This document shows, one piece after another, positions 22,238-30,023 of a DNA stretch of 40,478 bases. Made by a program: the position numbers and the translations under genes. The stretch spans positions 1-40,478 of the forward strand of contig NZ_SDPN01000039.1 in NCBI RefSeq assembly GCF_004134825.1, given 5' to 3'. The DNA is from Agromyces albus (lineage in GTDB: Bacteria; Actinomycetota; Actinomycetes; Actinomycetales; Microbacteriaceae). The notes beneath the pieces are model-generated. The model was not told where the DNA came from, ran no database searches, and was given only the letters and a program-made list of their open reading frames with translations. The stretch's first letter is position 1. Each line of letters begins with the position of its first letter.

Positions 22238-22804
22238 TCCCAATCGGAAACCAGGCCCTCCAAGCGCGAACGCACGCTCATGGCGCTCGTCGAGGCCGGG
22301 CTCGACCTCTTCGAGCAGCAGGGCTACGAGGCGACCACGGTCGCCGAGATCGCGCGCGCCGCTGGTGTGACCGAGATGACGTTCTTCCGCTACTTCCCCG
22401 CGAAGGAGCACCTTCTCCTCGACGATCCGTACGACCCCGAGCTCATCGCTGCCATCGGTGCGCAGCCCATCACCGACCCGCCCTTTCTGCGCGCGGCCCG
22501 CGGGATTCGGGCTGCCTGGCGTGCCCTGCCCGAGCCCGAGACGCCGATCATCCGTCGCCGCGTGCGCATCACCGCACAGACGCCGTCGCTCCGAGGGGCG
22601 ATGTGGCGGTCGACCGGCAACACCGAGCAGGCGATCGTGGCCCGACTCGTGGCCGACGGCACTTCGCCTCACGTCGCGCGAGTCGCCGCGGCATCCGTGC
22701 TCGCAGCGCTCGTCGCCGGCCTGTTCACGTGGGCCGAAGACGAGTCGGCCTCGCTCGCCGACGCGATCGAGCGCGCCCTCGACGTGATCGAGGTGGCGTC
22801 GTGA
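22235..22804 (+). CDS. TetR-family repressor of the adjacent ABC transporter
   Basis: The 189-residue regulator has an N-terminal helix-turn-helix with YEATTVAEIARAAGVTEMTF and FRYFPAKEHLL. It is followed by a helical ligand domain with an MftR/AcrR-like C-terminus (ALVAGLFTWAEDES). Its GTG start lies inside its own palindromic operator and seven bases after the -10, so it appears leaderless and autorepressed. The stop overlaps the GTG of the ABC ATPase gene (GTGA), making a three-gene operon in which the regulator probably responds to the exported compound. The ligand is unknown. Confidence 0.93.
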   Translation: MSQSETRPSKRERTLMALVEAGLDLFEQQGYEATTVAEIARAAGVTEMTFFRYFPAKEHLLLDDPYDPELIAAIGAQPITDPPFLRAARGIRAAWRALPEPETPIIRRRVRITAQTPSLRGAMWRSTGNTEQAIVARLVADGTSPHVARVAAASVLAALVAGLFTWAEDESASLADAIERALDVIEVAS

Positions 22805-23538
22805 GCGCGCCCGCGGCTCGGATCGAGGCGAGCGCGCTCGTGCGCGAGTTCCGCGGCGGGGCGGGTGTTCACGGCCTCGACCTGACGGTCGCGCCGGGGG
22901 AGGTGCACGCCATCGTCGGGCTGAACGGCGCGGGAAAGACCACGCTGATGCGTCTCCTGCTCGGGATGCTGCGTCCCGACCGCGGCGACGTGCGCATCGA
23001 CGGCGTCGACGTGCAGAAGGCTGGCCCTGAGACCTGGCGCAGGGTCGGGCACCTCGTGGACCATCCGTTGGCCTACGCCGAACTCGATGCGCGTGCGAAC
23101 CTGCGCGCGGCCGCGCGGCTCCATGGCCTCGACCGACAGGAGGCGGCCGCCGCCGTCGACGCGGTCATCGCCGAATTCGACCTGGCCCGCTACGCCGACG
23201 TGCGTGCGAGCCGGCTGTCGCTCGGCAACCGCCAGCGCGTGGGGCTCGCCGCCGCGCTGCTGCATGGCCCGCGGCTCATCGTGCTCGACGAGCCCACGAG
23301 CGCGCTCGACCCCGCGGGCGTGATCCTGCTCCGCGAATCGCTCCTGCGCCGGGTCGCGGCGGGTGCCGGGGTGCTCGTCTCGAGCCATCACCTCGACGAG
23401 GTCGCGCGCATCGCCGACCGCATCACGATCATCAACGACGGGCGCGCCATCGGCACGCTCGACCCTTCAGGCGTCGACCTCGAGCGCGCGTTCTTCGCCG
23501 CCGTGCACGCCGACGACCGGGCGAGGAGCGCGGCATGA
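22801..23538 (+). CDS. ABC transporter ATP-binding protein
   Basis: The 245-residue nucleotide-binding domain has Walker A GLNGAGKTTLMR, the signature RLSLGNRQRVGLAAALL (LSxGx, with Asn in place of the usual Gln), Walker B LIVLDEPTSALDP and switch His in VSSHHLDEV. It belongs to the CcmA/DrrA-like exporter class. It would pair with the next gene's membrane protein to export a drug, lipid or similar compound. Start GTG 22801 and the downstream ATG are both in 4-base overlaps, so TetR, ATPase and permease are translationally coupled. The substrate is unknown. Confidence 0.93.
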   Translation: MSAPAARIEASALVREFRGGAGVHGLDLTVAPGEVHAIVGLNGAGKTTLMRLLLGMLRPDRGDVRIDGVDVQKAGPETWRRVGHLVDHPLAYAELDARANLRAAARLHGLDRQEAAAAVDAVIAEFDLARYADVRASRLSLGNRQRVGLAAALLHGPRLIVLDEPTSALDPAGVILLRESLLRRVAAGAGVLVSSHHLDEVARIADRITIINDGRAIGTLDPSGVDLERAFFAAVHADDRARSAA

Positions 23539-24308
23539 ACGGGATGCTCCACGGATTCGGCGTTGCATTCGCGTTCGAGGCGCGGAAGGCCGTCGCGTCG
23601 CGAGTGATGGTGTCGATCACGGTCCTGCTCCTCGCGGGCGTGGCCGCGATCGCGCTCGGAATGCTCCTGGCTGCGGCATCCGGCCAGGAGCAGGTGCTCG
23701 CGAAGCTCGGCCCGATCGGCGAACTCGACGGGTGGGCGCGCCTGGTCGGCGTCGTGGTGCAGGTCACCGCCGCCGGTGGGCTGGGTGCGTTCGGCGTGGC
23801 GCTGAGCTGGATGTTCGGCCGAGAGTTCGCCGACGGCACGGTCTCCGCGCTCTTCGCCCTTCCCGTCTCGCGCCCCACGATCGCCCTCGCGAAGCTCACG
23901 GTCTTCGGCGTCTGGGCGGCCGGCGTCGCCGTGCTGCTCACCGTCGTCGTTGCCGTGCTGGGCTTCGCGATGGGATTCGGAGCGACGGATGCCGCGGGCG
24001 TTGTAGAGCTCGCACGGGTGCCCGCGCTCGCCGCGCTCACCGCCCTCATCGCGGTGCCGGCAGCGTGGGCCGCGACGATCGGGCGCGGGCTGCTGCCCGG
24101 GATCGGGGCGACCGTCGTCATCATGGTCGTCGCCCAGGTGCTCGCGGTGTCCGAGCTCGGCACGTGGATTCCGATCGTGGCGCCTGCGTTGTGGGCGATC
24201 GCACCGGCGTCGGTGCCGACGGCGGCGCTGCTCACGGTGCCGTCGGTGCCGCTCGTCTTCGGGGCGCTGTGCGCGCTCGCGTGGTCGCGGCTGCAGCTCG
24301 ATTGGTGA
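23535..24308 (+). CDS. ABC transporter permease
   Basis: The 257-residue membrane protein has six predicted helices. The first is MVSITVLLLAGVAAIALGMLL. The conserved ABC-2 region is LSWMFGREFADGTVSALFALPVSRPTIALAKL (about 93-124, quoted in part), the cytoplasmic coupling segment that contacts the ATPase. The C-terminus ends in a short LAWSRLQLDW tail. Its ATG overlaps the ATPase stop (ATGA), and it is the last gene of the TetR-regulated cassette. It ends 16 bases before the convergent paaR stop. Confidence 0.9.
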   Translation: MNGMLHGFGVAFAFEARKAVASRVMVSITVLLLAGVAAIALGMLLAAASGQEQVLAKLGPIGELDGWARLVGVVVQVTAAGGLGAFGVALSWMFGREFADGTVSALFALPVSRPTIALAKLTVFGVWAAGVAVLLTVVVAVLGFAMGFGATDAAGVVELARVPALAALTALIAVPAAWAATIGRGLLPGIGATVVIMVVAQVLAVSELGTWIPIVAPALWAIAPASVPTAALLTVPSVPLVFGALCALAWSRLQLDW

Positions 24309-24324
24309 CGGTCGGTGGTCTCGC

Positions 24325-24954
24325 TCAGCCGAGCAGCTCCTCGATGCGGTTCGAGGTGGGCATGCGCAAGCCGTCGAGTGCGACGGCGATGACGTCGTCG
24401 GCGAGGCGGTCGGCGTCTTCCTTGCCGCCCGGCCGGTACCACTCGACGATCGAGTTGATCATGCCGAAGAGCAGGCGTTCGACGATGCGCGGGTCGATGT
24501 CGCTGCGCAGCGACCCCTCGTCGCGCGCCTCGGTGACGAGGGCCATGACCCGGCGGTCGAAGGCGCGGCGTCGCTCGAGCGCGCTCCGTTCGACCTCGGT
24601 GTTGCCGCGCACGCGGAGCAGCAGGGTCACGTAGGGGAGCTTGTCGACGAGCACGTGCACGGCACCCCGCAGCACGTGATCGAGGCGATCGGCAGCACGG
24701 CCGCGCGCGGCGTCCGCTTCGTCGAGCACGCCCTCGAGACCGCTGAGTGCTTCGTCGAGTGCGCGCTCGAGGATCTCGTCTTTCGACGCGAAGTGGTGGT
24801 AGATGGCCGACTTCGAGAGGCCGAGCCGATCGGCGAGCACGCCCATCGACGTCGCGTCGTAGCCGAACTGGTTGAACGCGGCGACGGCGACCTCGAGGAT
24901 GCCCTGCTGGTCATAGCCGGGGCGGCCTCGTCGAAGTGATCCATTCTCAGACAT
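24325..24954 (-). CDS. paaR: TetR-family regulator of phenylacetate genes, PaaR-like
   Basis: The 209-residue TetR regulator has a helix-turn-helix YDATSMGVLADRLGLSKSAIYHHF (about 32-55, quoted in part) and a C-terminal domain with LLFGMINSIVEWYRPGG, a segment common in acyl-CoA-responsive TetR proteins. It is divergent from paaA, with an operator-like 22-bp palindrome between them. The palindrome matches the Corynebacterium PaaR consensus at nearly all fixed positions. By that analogy it would repress paa genes until phenylacetyl-CoA binds. The similar box before the thiolase operon extends its likely regulon. The name rests on site and context, not on a sequence comparison. Confidence 0.8.
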   Translation of the reverse strand: MSENGSLRRGRPGYDQQGILEVAVAAFNQFGYDATSMGVLADRLGLSKSAIYHHFASKDEILERALDEALSGLEGVLDEADAARGRAADRLDHVLRGAVHVLVDKLPYVTLLLRVRGNTEVERSALERRRAFDRRVMALVTEARDEGSLRSDIDPRIVERLLFGMINSIVEWYRPGGKEDADRLADDVIAVALDGLRMPTSNRIEELLG

Positions 24955-24983
24955 CGACCTCAGTCTCGCATCCGTGGGCGCCG

Positions 24984-25032
24984 TTGCTGCGGCGCTTGAG
25001 AAGACTATATACTAACTGAACGATCGGTTAGT
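24984..25032 (+). promoter_or_regulatory. paaA promoter with PaaR operator
   Basis: TTGCTG (24984-24989) and TATACT (25008-25013), 18 bases apart, make a good promoter for paaA. The palindrome at 25011-25032 (ACTAACTG, AA, CG, AT, CGGTTAGT) overlaps the -10 and the start point. It matches the PaaR half-sites ACTNACCG and CGGTNAGT with one change. A TATAGT on the other strand (25004-25009) could be the paaR -10, so one bound repressor would control both directions. Confidence 0.8.
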
Positions 25033-25083
25033 AATGTCTGATGCCTCGAGCATCGGATGCCACGAAACACTCAGGAGTCGACG

Positions 25084-26070
25084 ATGACGACCGCACCCGC
25101 AGACCTCAGCGTGGCCGGTGACCAGCACGGCGACGAGGCCGGGCAGGCGCTGTTCGACGAACTCATCGCCCGGGACTCTCGCATCGAGCCGCGCGACTGG
25201 ATGCCCGAGGGGTATCGCAAGACGCTGATCCGGCAGATCTCTCAGCACGCGCACTCCGAGATCATCGGAATGCAACCCGAGTCGAACTGGATCACCCGCG
25301 CGCCGAGCCTCAAGCGCAAGGCGATCCTCATGGCCAAGGTGCAAGACGAGGCCGGCCATGGGCTCTACCTCTACTCGGCGGCGCAGACGCTCGGCATCAC
25401 CCGCGAGGAGATGATGGACCAGCTCATCACGGGTCGCGCGCGCTACTCGTCGATCTTCAACTACCTCACGCCGACGTGGGCCGACATGGGAGCGATCGGC
25501 TGGCTCGTCGACGGCGCCGCCATCTGCAACCAGGTGCCGCTCTGCCGGTGCTCCTACGGCCCGTACGGGCGGGCGATGGTGCGCATCTGCAAGGAGGAGT
25601 CGTTCCACCAACGACAGGGCTTCGAGATCCTGCTCGAGCTCATGCAGGGCACCGAGGAGCAGCGCGAGATGGCACAGGATGCCGTGAACCGCTGGTACTG
25701 GCCATCGCTCATGATGTTCGGGCCGCCTGACGACGAGTCGCCGAACTCGGCGCAGTCGATGGCGTGGAACATCAAGCGCTTCTCGAACGACGAACTGCGC
25801 CAGCGTTTCGTCGGCATGCTCGTGCCACAGTCCGAGGTGCTCGGCGTCACGCTGCCCGACCCCGCGCTGCGGTGGAACGAGGAGACCGGGCAGTACGACA
25901 TGAGCGAGATCGACTGGGACGAGTTCAACGAAGTGCTCGCGGGTCGCGGGCCGGCCAACGCCGAGCGCATCCGTCGCCGGCGTGAGGCGCACGACGATGG
26001 CGCCTGGGTGCGCGAGGCCGCTGCGGCGTACGCGGCGAAGCAGGCTGCACGGCAGGCGGAGGTCGCGTGA
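25084..26070 (+). CDS. paaA: Phenylacetyl-CoA epoxidase, catalytic subunit
   Basis: The 328-residue subunit is the di-iron catalytic part of the ring-1,2-phenylacetyl-CoA epoxidase. The iron-binding pairs are in [14 protein letters not shown] (Glu89, His92) and [11 protein letters not shown] (Glu172, His175). [22 protein letters not shown] (39-60, quoted in part) and [20 protein letters not shown] are typical of PaaA. It adds one oxygen atom from O2 to the aromatic ring of phenylacetyl-CoA. It leads the paaABCDE operon. AGGAG lies 6 bases before ATG 25084; a start at 25057 is possible but worse. The paaB ATG overlaps its stop. Confidence 0.97.
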   Translation: MTTAPADLSVAGDQHGDEAGQALFDELIARDSRIEPRDWMPEGYRKTLIRQISQHAHSEIIGMQPESNWITRAPSLKRKAILMAKVQDEAGHGLYLYSAAQTLGITREEMMDQLITGRARYSSIFNYLTPTWADMGAIGWLVDGAAICNQVPLCRCSYGPYGRAMVRICKEESFHQRQGFEILLELMQGTEEQREMAQDAVNRWYWPSLMMFGPPDDESPNSAQSMAWNIKRFSNDELRQRFVGMLVPQSEVLGVTLPDPALRWNEETGQYDMSEIDWDEFNEVLAGRGPANAERIRRRREAHDDGAWVREAAAAYAAKQAARQAEVA

Positions 26071-26375
26071 TGAGCACCCCCGGCGAACTGGGAACCGAGG
26101 CCTGGCCCCTCTGGGAGGTCTTCGTGCGCGCCAACCGCGGCCTCTCGCACGTGCACGTGGGTTCGCTGCACGCACCCGACGCCGACATGGCGGTGCGCAA
26201 CGCCCGCGACGTGTACACGCGCCGCAACGAGGGCGTGTCGATCTGGGTCGTGCCGGCCGACGCGATCACCACGAGCGACCCCGACGCGAAGGGCGCGTTC
26301 TTCGAGAGCCCGGCCGGGAAGAACTACCGTCACGCCGTCTACTACACGAAGAGCGAGGGGGTGAAGCACCTGTGA
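26070..26375 (+). CDS. paaB: Phenylacetyl-CoA epoxidase, subunit PaaB
   Basis: The 101-residue protein is a small subunit of the epoxidase, thought to bridge PaaAC pairs. WPLWEVFVRANRGLSHVHVG (14-33) is the family signature, and RNARDVYTRRNEGVSIWVV lies at about 45-63. It ends with SPAGKNYRHAVYYT. The ATG overlaps the paaA stop (TGATG), and GGAGG is 7 bases upstream. Its stop overlaps the paaC GTG. Confidence 0.96.
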   Translation: MSTPGELGTEAWPLWEVFVRANRGLSHVHVGSLHAPDADMAVRNARDVYTRRNEGVSIWVVPADAITTSDPDAKGAFFESPAGKNYRHAVYYTKSEGVKHL

Positions 26376-27262
26376 ACGACCCGAAGCCCGGTCCGCCCGG
26401 TGGCCGAGCAGCGCCGCCGGAGGATGCGCACGGCGACGTCTCCGTCGACCGGCTCGCGCTCGCCGAAGAGCTCACGGGCGCGGGCGTCTCCGGCGCCGGC
26501 GCGACGGCCTCACCGGAGGTCGCGGAGTACGCGCTCCGGCTCGGCGACGATGCCCTCATCCTCGCCCAGCAGCTCGGCATGTGGATCGCGCGTGCGCCCG
26601 AACTCGAAGAGGACGTCGCCCTCGGCAACATCGCCCTCGACCTCATCGGCCACGCCCGCTCGTTGCTGCACTACGCCGGCACCGCGTCCGGCCGCAGCGA
26701 AGACGACCTCGCCTATTGGCGTGACGAGCCCGAGTGGCGCAACGCCTGGCTCTTCGAGCAGCCGAACGGCGACTTCGCCCACACGATCGCACGGCAGCTC
26801 GCGGCATCCGTCTATCTCTTCGAGCTCTACGGCGCGCTCATGGAGTCGACCGACCCGACGCTCGCGGCGATCGCCGCGAAGGCGGTGAAGGAGGTCGACT
26901 ACCACCGCGACCACGCGACCCAGTGGGTGCTGCGGCTCGCGGGCGGCACCGAGGAGTCTCGCCGGCGCATGGCCGTGGCGCTCAACGACACCTGGCCGTA
27001 TGTCGACGAGCTGTTCCACGACGACGAGCTCGTCGCGCGACTCAGCGACGCGGGCACCGCCGTGCTGCCGTCGAGCCTGCGTGGGCCCTTCCAGGAGATC
27101 ATCAGCGCGGTGCTCGTCGAGGCCGAGCTCGAGCTGCCCACGGGCCGCACCGCCTTCACGGCATCGGGCGGCGGTCGCGAGGGTCGCCACACCGAGCACC
27201 TCGGTCCCCTGCTCGCCGAGATGCAGGTGCTCGCCCGCGCACACCCGGGGGCATCATGGTGA
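26372..27262 (+). CDS. paaC: Phenylacetyl-CoA epoxidase, subunit PaaC, with repeat remnant at N-terminus
   Basis: The 296-residue structural subunit partners PaaA. It includes LGDDALILAQQLGMWIARAPELEED, NIALDLIGHARSLLHYAG and DYHRDHATQWVLRLAGGTEES, all typical of PaaC (quoted in short pieces). Its di-iron positions are not expected to be catalytic. The first 30 or so residues are not conserved-looking. Residues 9-16 (PGGRAAPP) come from a 28-base fragment of the palindromic repeat seen elsewhere in this window. The GTG start overlaps the paaB stop, and the gene overlaps paaD by seven bases. Confidence 0.94.
   Translation: MNDPKPGPPGGRAAPPEDAHGDVSVDRLALAEELTGAGVSGAGATASPEVAEYALRLGDDALILAQQLGMWIARAPELEEDVALGNIALDLIGHARSLLHYAGTASGRSEDDLAYWRDEPEWRNAWLFEQPNGDFAHTIARQLAASVYLFELYGALMESTDPTLAAIAAKAVKEVDYHRDHATQWVLRLAGGTEESRRRMAVALNDTWPYVDELFHDDELVARLSDAGTAVLPSSLRGPFQEIISAVLVEAELELPTGRTAFTASGGGREGRHTEHLGPLLAEMQVLARAHPGASW
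26396..26423 (+). repeat. Palindromic repeat fragment, copy E (inside paaC)
   Basis: CCCGGTGGCCGAGCAGCGCC and the eight bases after it match the left part of copy B at 26 of 28 positions, the two changes being T to C within TCGAGTAG. The right end is missing. It is translated in the same frame as copies B and C (GGRAAPPE). Confidence 0.65.
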
Positions 27263-27798
27263 CCGCGACGACGCCCATGCAGGTCGAGGCCCGGCCCGTT
27301 CCCACCGACCCCGCCGCGCGCCGCGCGTGGAACGTCGCGGCGACCGTCACCGACCCCGAGGTCCCGGTGCTGACGATCGAAGACCTCGGAGTACTCCGCT
27401 CGGTCGAGCTCGACGACGCCGGCCGCGTGCGCGTGCAGCTGACCCCCACGTACAGCGGATGCCCCGCGCTCGACGCCATGCGCGACGACGTGCTGCTCGC
27501 GCTCACGCATGCCGGCTACGCCGACGTGCGCGTCGACGTCGTGCTCTCCCCCGCGTGGACGACCGACTGGATGAGCGAGGCCGGCAAGGAGAAGCTGCGC
27601 CGCTATGGCATCCAGGCGCCGAGCGGGCGCGCCGCCGCGCGCGGCACTGGTCCGGTTCGCGTGCAGCTCGCGGTGAAGTGCCCGCGGTGCGATTCGCTCA
27701 ACACGCGGGAGCTCGCGCGCTTCGGCTCGACGTCGTGCAAGGCGCTCTACGAGTGCCGCGACTGCCTCGAGCCCTTCGACTACTTCAAGGTGCTCTGA
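27256..27798 (+). CDS. paaD: Phenylacetyl-CoA epoxidase maturation protein PaaD
   Basis: The 180-residue protein has an N-terminal DUF59/MIP18 domain: VTDPEVPVLTIEDLGVLRSV and LTPTYSGCPALDAMRDDV (with the conserved Cys). The Cys-rich C-terminus has CPRCDS and CKALYECRDC, four Cys that probably bind Zn or Fe, and the family-typical end EPFDYFKVL. It is thought to help insert iron-sulfur or iron centres into the epoxidase system. ATG 27256 overlaps the paaC end; GTG 27259 is the next codon. Its TGA overlaps the paaE ATG. Confidence 0.95.
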   Translation: MVTATTPMQVEARPVPTDPAARRAWNVAATVTDPEVPVLTIEDLGVLRSVELDDAGRVRVQLTPTYSGCPALDAMRDDVLLALTHAGYADVRVDVVLSPAWTTDWMSEAGKEKLRRYGIQAPSGRAAARGTGPVRVQLAVKCPRCDSLNTRELARFGSTSCKALYECRDCLEPFDYFKVL

Positions 27799-29066
27799 TG
27801 GCGGCGCGCAACCTGGGCGGCTCCGGTGGTCGAGTAGCGACGCCGGAGGCGACGCGTATCGAGGCCACCTCTGGTTTCGATACGGCTGCTTCGCGGCCTA
27901 CTCAACCGCCGGGAGTCCGGGATGGCGCGGTGGCATCCGCCTTCCTGCAGAGCACCGTCGGCGGCGAACATGTGGCCAAGCGCCACCGCGCGCGCTTCCA
28001 TCCGCTCGAGGTCGCCGAGGTGCGACGCCTCACCGACGACGCCGTCGAGGTGACCTTCGACGTGCCCGACGAACTCGCCGACGACTACACCTACCTGCCC
28101 GGCCAGTACGTTGCCCTGCGCAAGGACTTCGACGGGCACGAGTTGCGGCGCAGCTACTCCATCTGCCGACCGCCCGAGCGCGGGAGCATCTCCGTGGCGA
28201 TCAAGCGCGACCTCGGCGGCCAGTTCTCCACGTGGGCGAACTCCGAACTGAAGGCGGGCGACACGCTCGACGTCATGAGTCCGCAGGGCACGTTCACCTC
28301 GACGCTCGATGCGCTCGACGGCAAGCACATTGTCGGGATCGCCGCGGGCAGTGGCATCACCCCGCTCATGGCGCTCGCGCACACGGTGCTCGCGCGCTCC
28401 GAGACATCCGAGTTCGAGCTCGTCTACACGAACCGCTCGACGCTCGACGTGATGTTCCTCGAGGAGCTCGCCGAGCTGAAGGACCGCTACCCCGCACGAC
28501 TCGCGCTGCACCACGTGCTGTCGCGTGAGCAGCGCACGGCACCGCTGCTCTCCGGACGCATCGACGCCGAGAAGCTGCGGACGATGCTCGACGTGCTGAT
28601 CCGGCCCGAGACCGTCGACGAGTGGTTCCTCTGCGGTCCGTTCGAGCTCGTGCAGCTCGCGCGCGACACGCTCGAGGCGGCCGGAGTCGCGACGAAGCAC
28701 GTGCGGTACGAGTTGTTCACGACCGACGCCGACCGCGTCGAGCCGCGGCACGGACGGCCCGTCGTCGTCGAGCGCGGCGAGGCCACCGTGGCGATCGAGT
28801 TCACGCTCGACGGGCAGTCGTCGACCGTCGAGAGCCCGGTGAGCGCGAACGAGTCGATCCTCAACGCGGCGCTTCGGGTGCGGCCCGACGTGCCGTTCGC
28901 GTGCGCGGGCGGCGTGTGCGGCACATGCCGGGCCAGGCTCGTCGAGGGCAGCGTGAACATGACCGAGAACTACGCCCTCGAGCCCGACGAGCTCGAGCGC
29001 GGCTACGTGCTCACGTGCCAGTCGCACCCGAAGTCCGAGCGCGTCGTCGTCGACTACGACGTGTGA
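27798..29066 (+). CDS. paaE: Phenylacetyl-CoA epoxidase reductase PaaE with repeat-derived N-terminus
   Basis: This 422-residue reductase passes electrons from NADPH to the PaaA di-iron centre. The FAD motif RSYS is at 118-121, the nucleotide-binding segment GIAAGSGITPLMAL at about 180-193, and a C-terminal plant-type ferredoxin domain has Cys369, Cys374, Cys377 and Cys407. PaaE proteins are usually 350-370 residues and begin near FHPLEVAEVRRL, here residue 70. The extra N-terminus is largely the translation of two opposed palindromic repeats (GGRVATPEATRIEAT, then GFDTAASRPTQPPG). ATG 27798 overlaps the paaD stop. No other ATG or GTG with a ribosome-binding site lies nearer the conserved start, so the extension is likely made. 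Confidence 0.93.
   Translation: MAARNLGGSGGRVATPEATRIEATSGFDTAASRPTQPPGVRDGAVASAFLQSTVGGEHVAKRHRARFHPLEVAEVRRLTDDAVEVTFDVPDELADDYTYLPGQYVALRKDFDGHELRRSYSICRPPERGSISVAIKRDLGGQFSTWANSELKAGDTLDVMSPQGTFTSTLDALDGKHIVGIAAGSGITPLMALAHTVLARSETSEFELVYTNRSTLDVMFLEELAELKDRYPARLALHHVLSREQRTAPLLSGRIDAEKLRTMLDVLIRPETVDEWFLCGPFELVQLARDTLEAAGVATKHVRYELFTTDADRVEPRHGRPVVVERGEATVAIEFTLDGQSSTVESPVSANESILNAALRVRPDVPFACAGGVCGTCRARLVEGSVNMTENYALEPDELERGYVLTCQSHPKSERVVVDYDV
27823..27912. repeat. Palindromic repeats, opposed pair C and D (inside paaE)
   Basis: Copy C (27823-27869) runs CCGGTGGTCGAGTAGCG to CGTATCGAGGCCACC. After three bases, copy D (27873-27912) runs in the opposite direction, GGTTTCGATACGG to CTACTCAACCGCCGG. 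The pair therefore forms a large imperfect inverted repeat of about 90 bases, like the paired REP units (BIMEs) of enterobacteria. Both are translated within the PaaE N-terminus. Confidence 0.85.
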
Positions 29067-29113
29067 TGTGTGCTCACCGGCCCGCCGCATCCCGCGAACG
29101 CGTCATCTTGCGA

Positions 29114-29129
29114 CGGAATCGGCATTCCG
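29114..29129 (+). other. Small hairpin in the paaE-paaG gap
   Basis: CGGAAT-CGGC-ATTCCG is a perfect 6-bp stem with a 4-base loop in the 124-base gap after paaE; a third CGGAAT lies at 29144-29149. It could end part of the paaABCDE transcripts or stabilise the mRNA. Nothing else was recognised in the gap. Confidence 0.3.
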
Positions 29130-29190
29130 GCGGGCATCCTTGTCGGAATATGGCGCGCTCATGGAGTGCTTGAGAACTGGAGGATCGACG

Positions 29191-29976
29191 ATGATCGAAC
29201 TGAGCGTGGCCGGCCGCGTCGCCGAGATCGTGCTGAACGCACCCGAGAAGCTCAACGCGCTCGGCCCGGCCGCGATCGCCGAGCTCTCCGAGGCATATGC
29301 AGAGGCCGAGCGGATGGCGCACGCCGGCGACGTGCGGGCGCTCGTGCTCCGCGGCGAGGGCCGGGCCTTCTGCGCCGGCCGCGACATCTCGGGCGTCGAC
29401 CCCCGCGACGACGACGTGCTCGGCTACCTCGGCGGGCTCGTCACCCCGCTGTTGCAGCGCATGAGCACCTTTCCGGCGCCCACGTTCGCCGTCGCGCACG
29501 GCGCGTGCCTCGGCGTCGGGCTCGGGCTGCTCATCGCGAGCGACATCGTCTACGTCGCCGACACCGCGAAGATCGGCTCGCCGTTCGCGAACCTCGGTGC
29601 GACGCTCGACTCAGGCGGCCACGCCCTCTTCGTCGAGCGCCTCGGCGTGCACAAGACGATGGACCTCATCGTCACCGGGCGGCTCATGTCGGGCACCGAG
29701 GCCGTCGCGTCGGGCCTCTTCTCCCAGGTGTTCCCAGCCGACGAGGTGACGGATGCCACCCGCACGGCGGCCCGCGCTGCGGCATCCGGGGCCACCCAGG
29801 CCTTCCTCGCCTCGAAGCGGCTCGTCGCCGCGCTCCGCGACGAGCGCCTCGGACTCTGGCAGTCGATGGACCAGGAAAACCGGGCCCAGGCCGCACTCTG
29901 CGACACCGACGACTATCGCGAGGGCTTCGCCGCCTTCCAGTCGAAGCGCAAGCCGGAGTTCACCGGTCGGGGCTGA
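29191..29976 (+). CDS. paaG: Crotonase-family isomerase, probably 1,2-epoxyphenylacetyl-CoA isomerase
   Basis: This 261-residue crotonase-family protein has FCAGRDISGVD (oxyanion hole) and GACLGVGLGLLIASDIVYVAD. The first hydratase Glu is absent (GVGLGLL in place of GGGCELA). ANLGATLDSGGHALFVERLG instead carries Asp140 where PaaG has its catalytic Asp. This favours an isomerase over a hydratase. PaaG converts ring-1,2-epoxyphenylacetyl-CoA to oxepin-CoA, the product step right after PaaABCDE, and the gene follows that operon by 124 bases on the same strand. GGAGG lies 7 bases before ATG 29191. Assignment rests on Asp140 and context. Confidence 0.78.
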   Translation: MIELSVAGRVAEIVLNAPEKLNALGPAAIAELSEAYAEAERMAHAGDVRALVLRGEGRAFCAGRDISGVDPRDDDVLGYLGGLVTPLLQRMSTFPAPTFAVAHGACLGVGLGLLIASDIVYVADTAKIGSPFANLGATLDSGGHALFVERLGVHKTMDLIVTGRLMSGTEAVASGLFSQVFPADEVTDATRTAARAAASGATQAFLASKRLVAALRDERLGLWQSMDQENRAQAALCDTDDYREGFAAFQSKRKPEFTGRG

Positions 29977-30023
29977 CGGCGATCGGCGCGAGGTCGGTTC
30001 GCGGCAACACGCCGGCTGACGGG

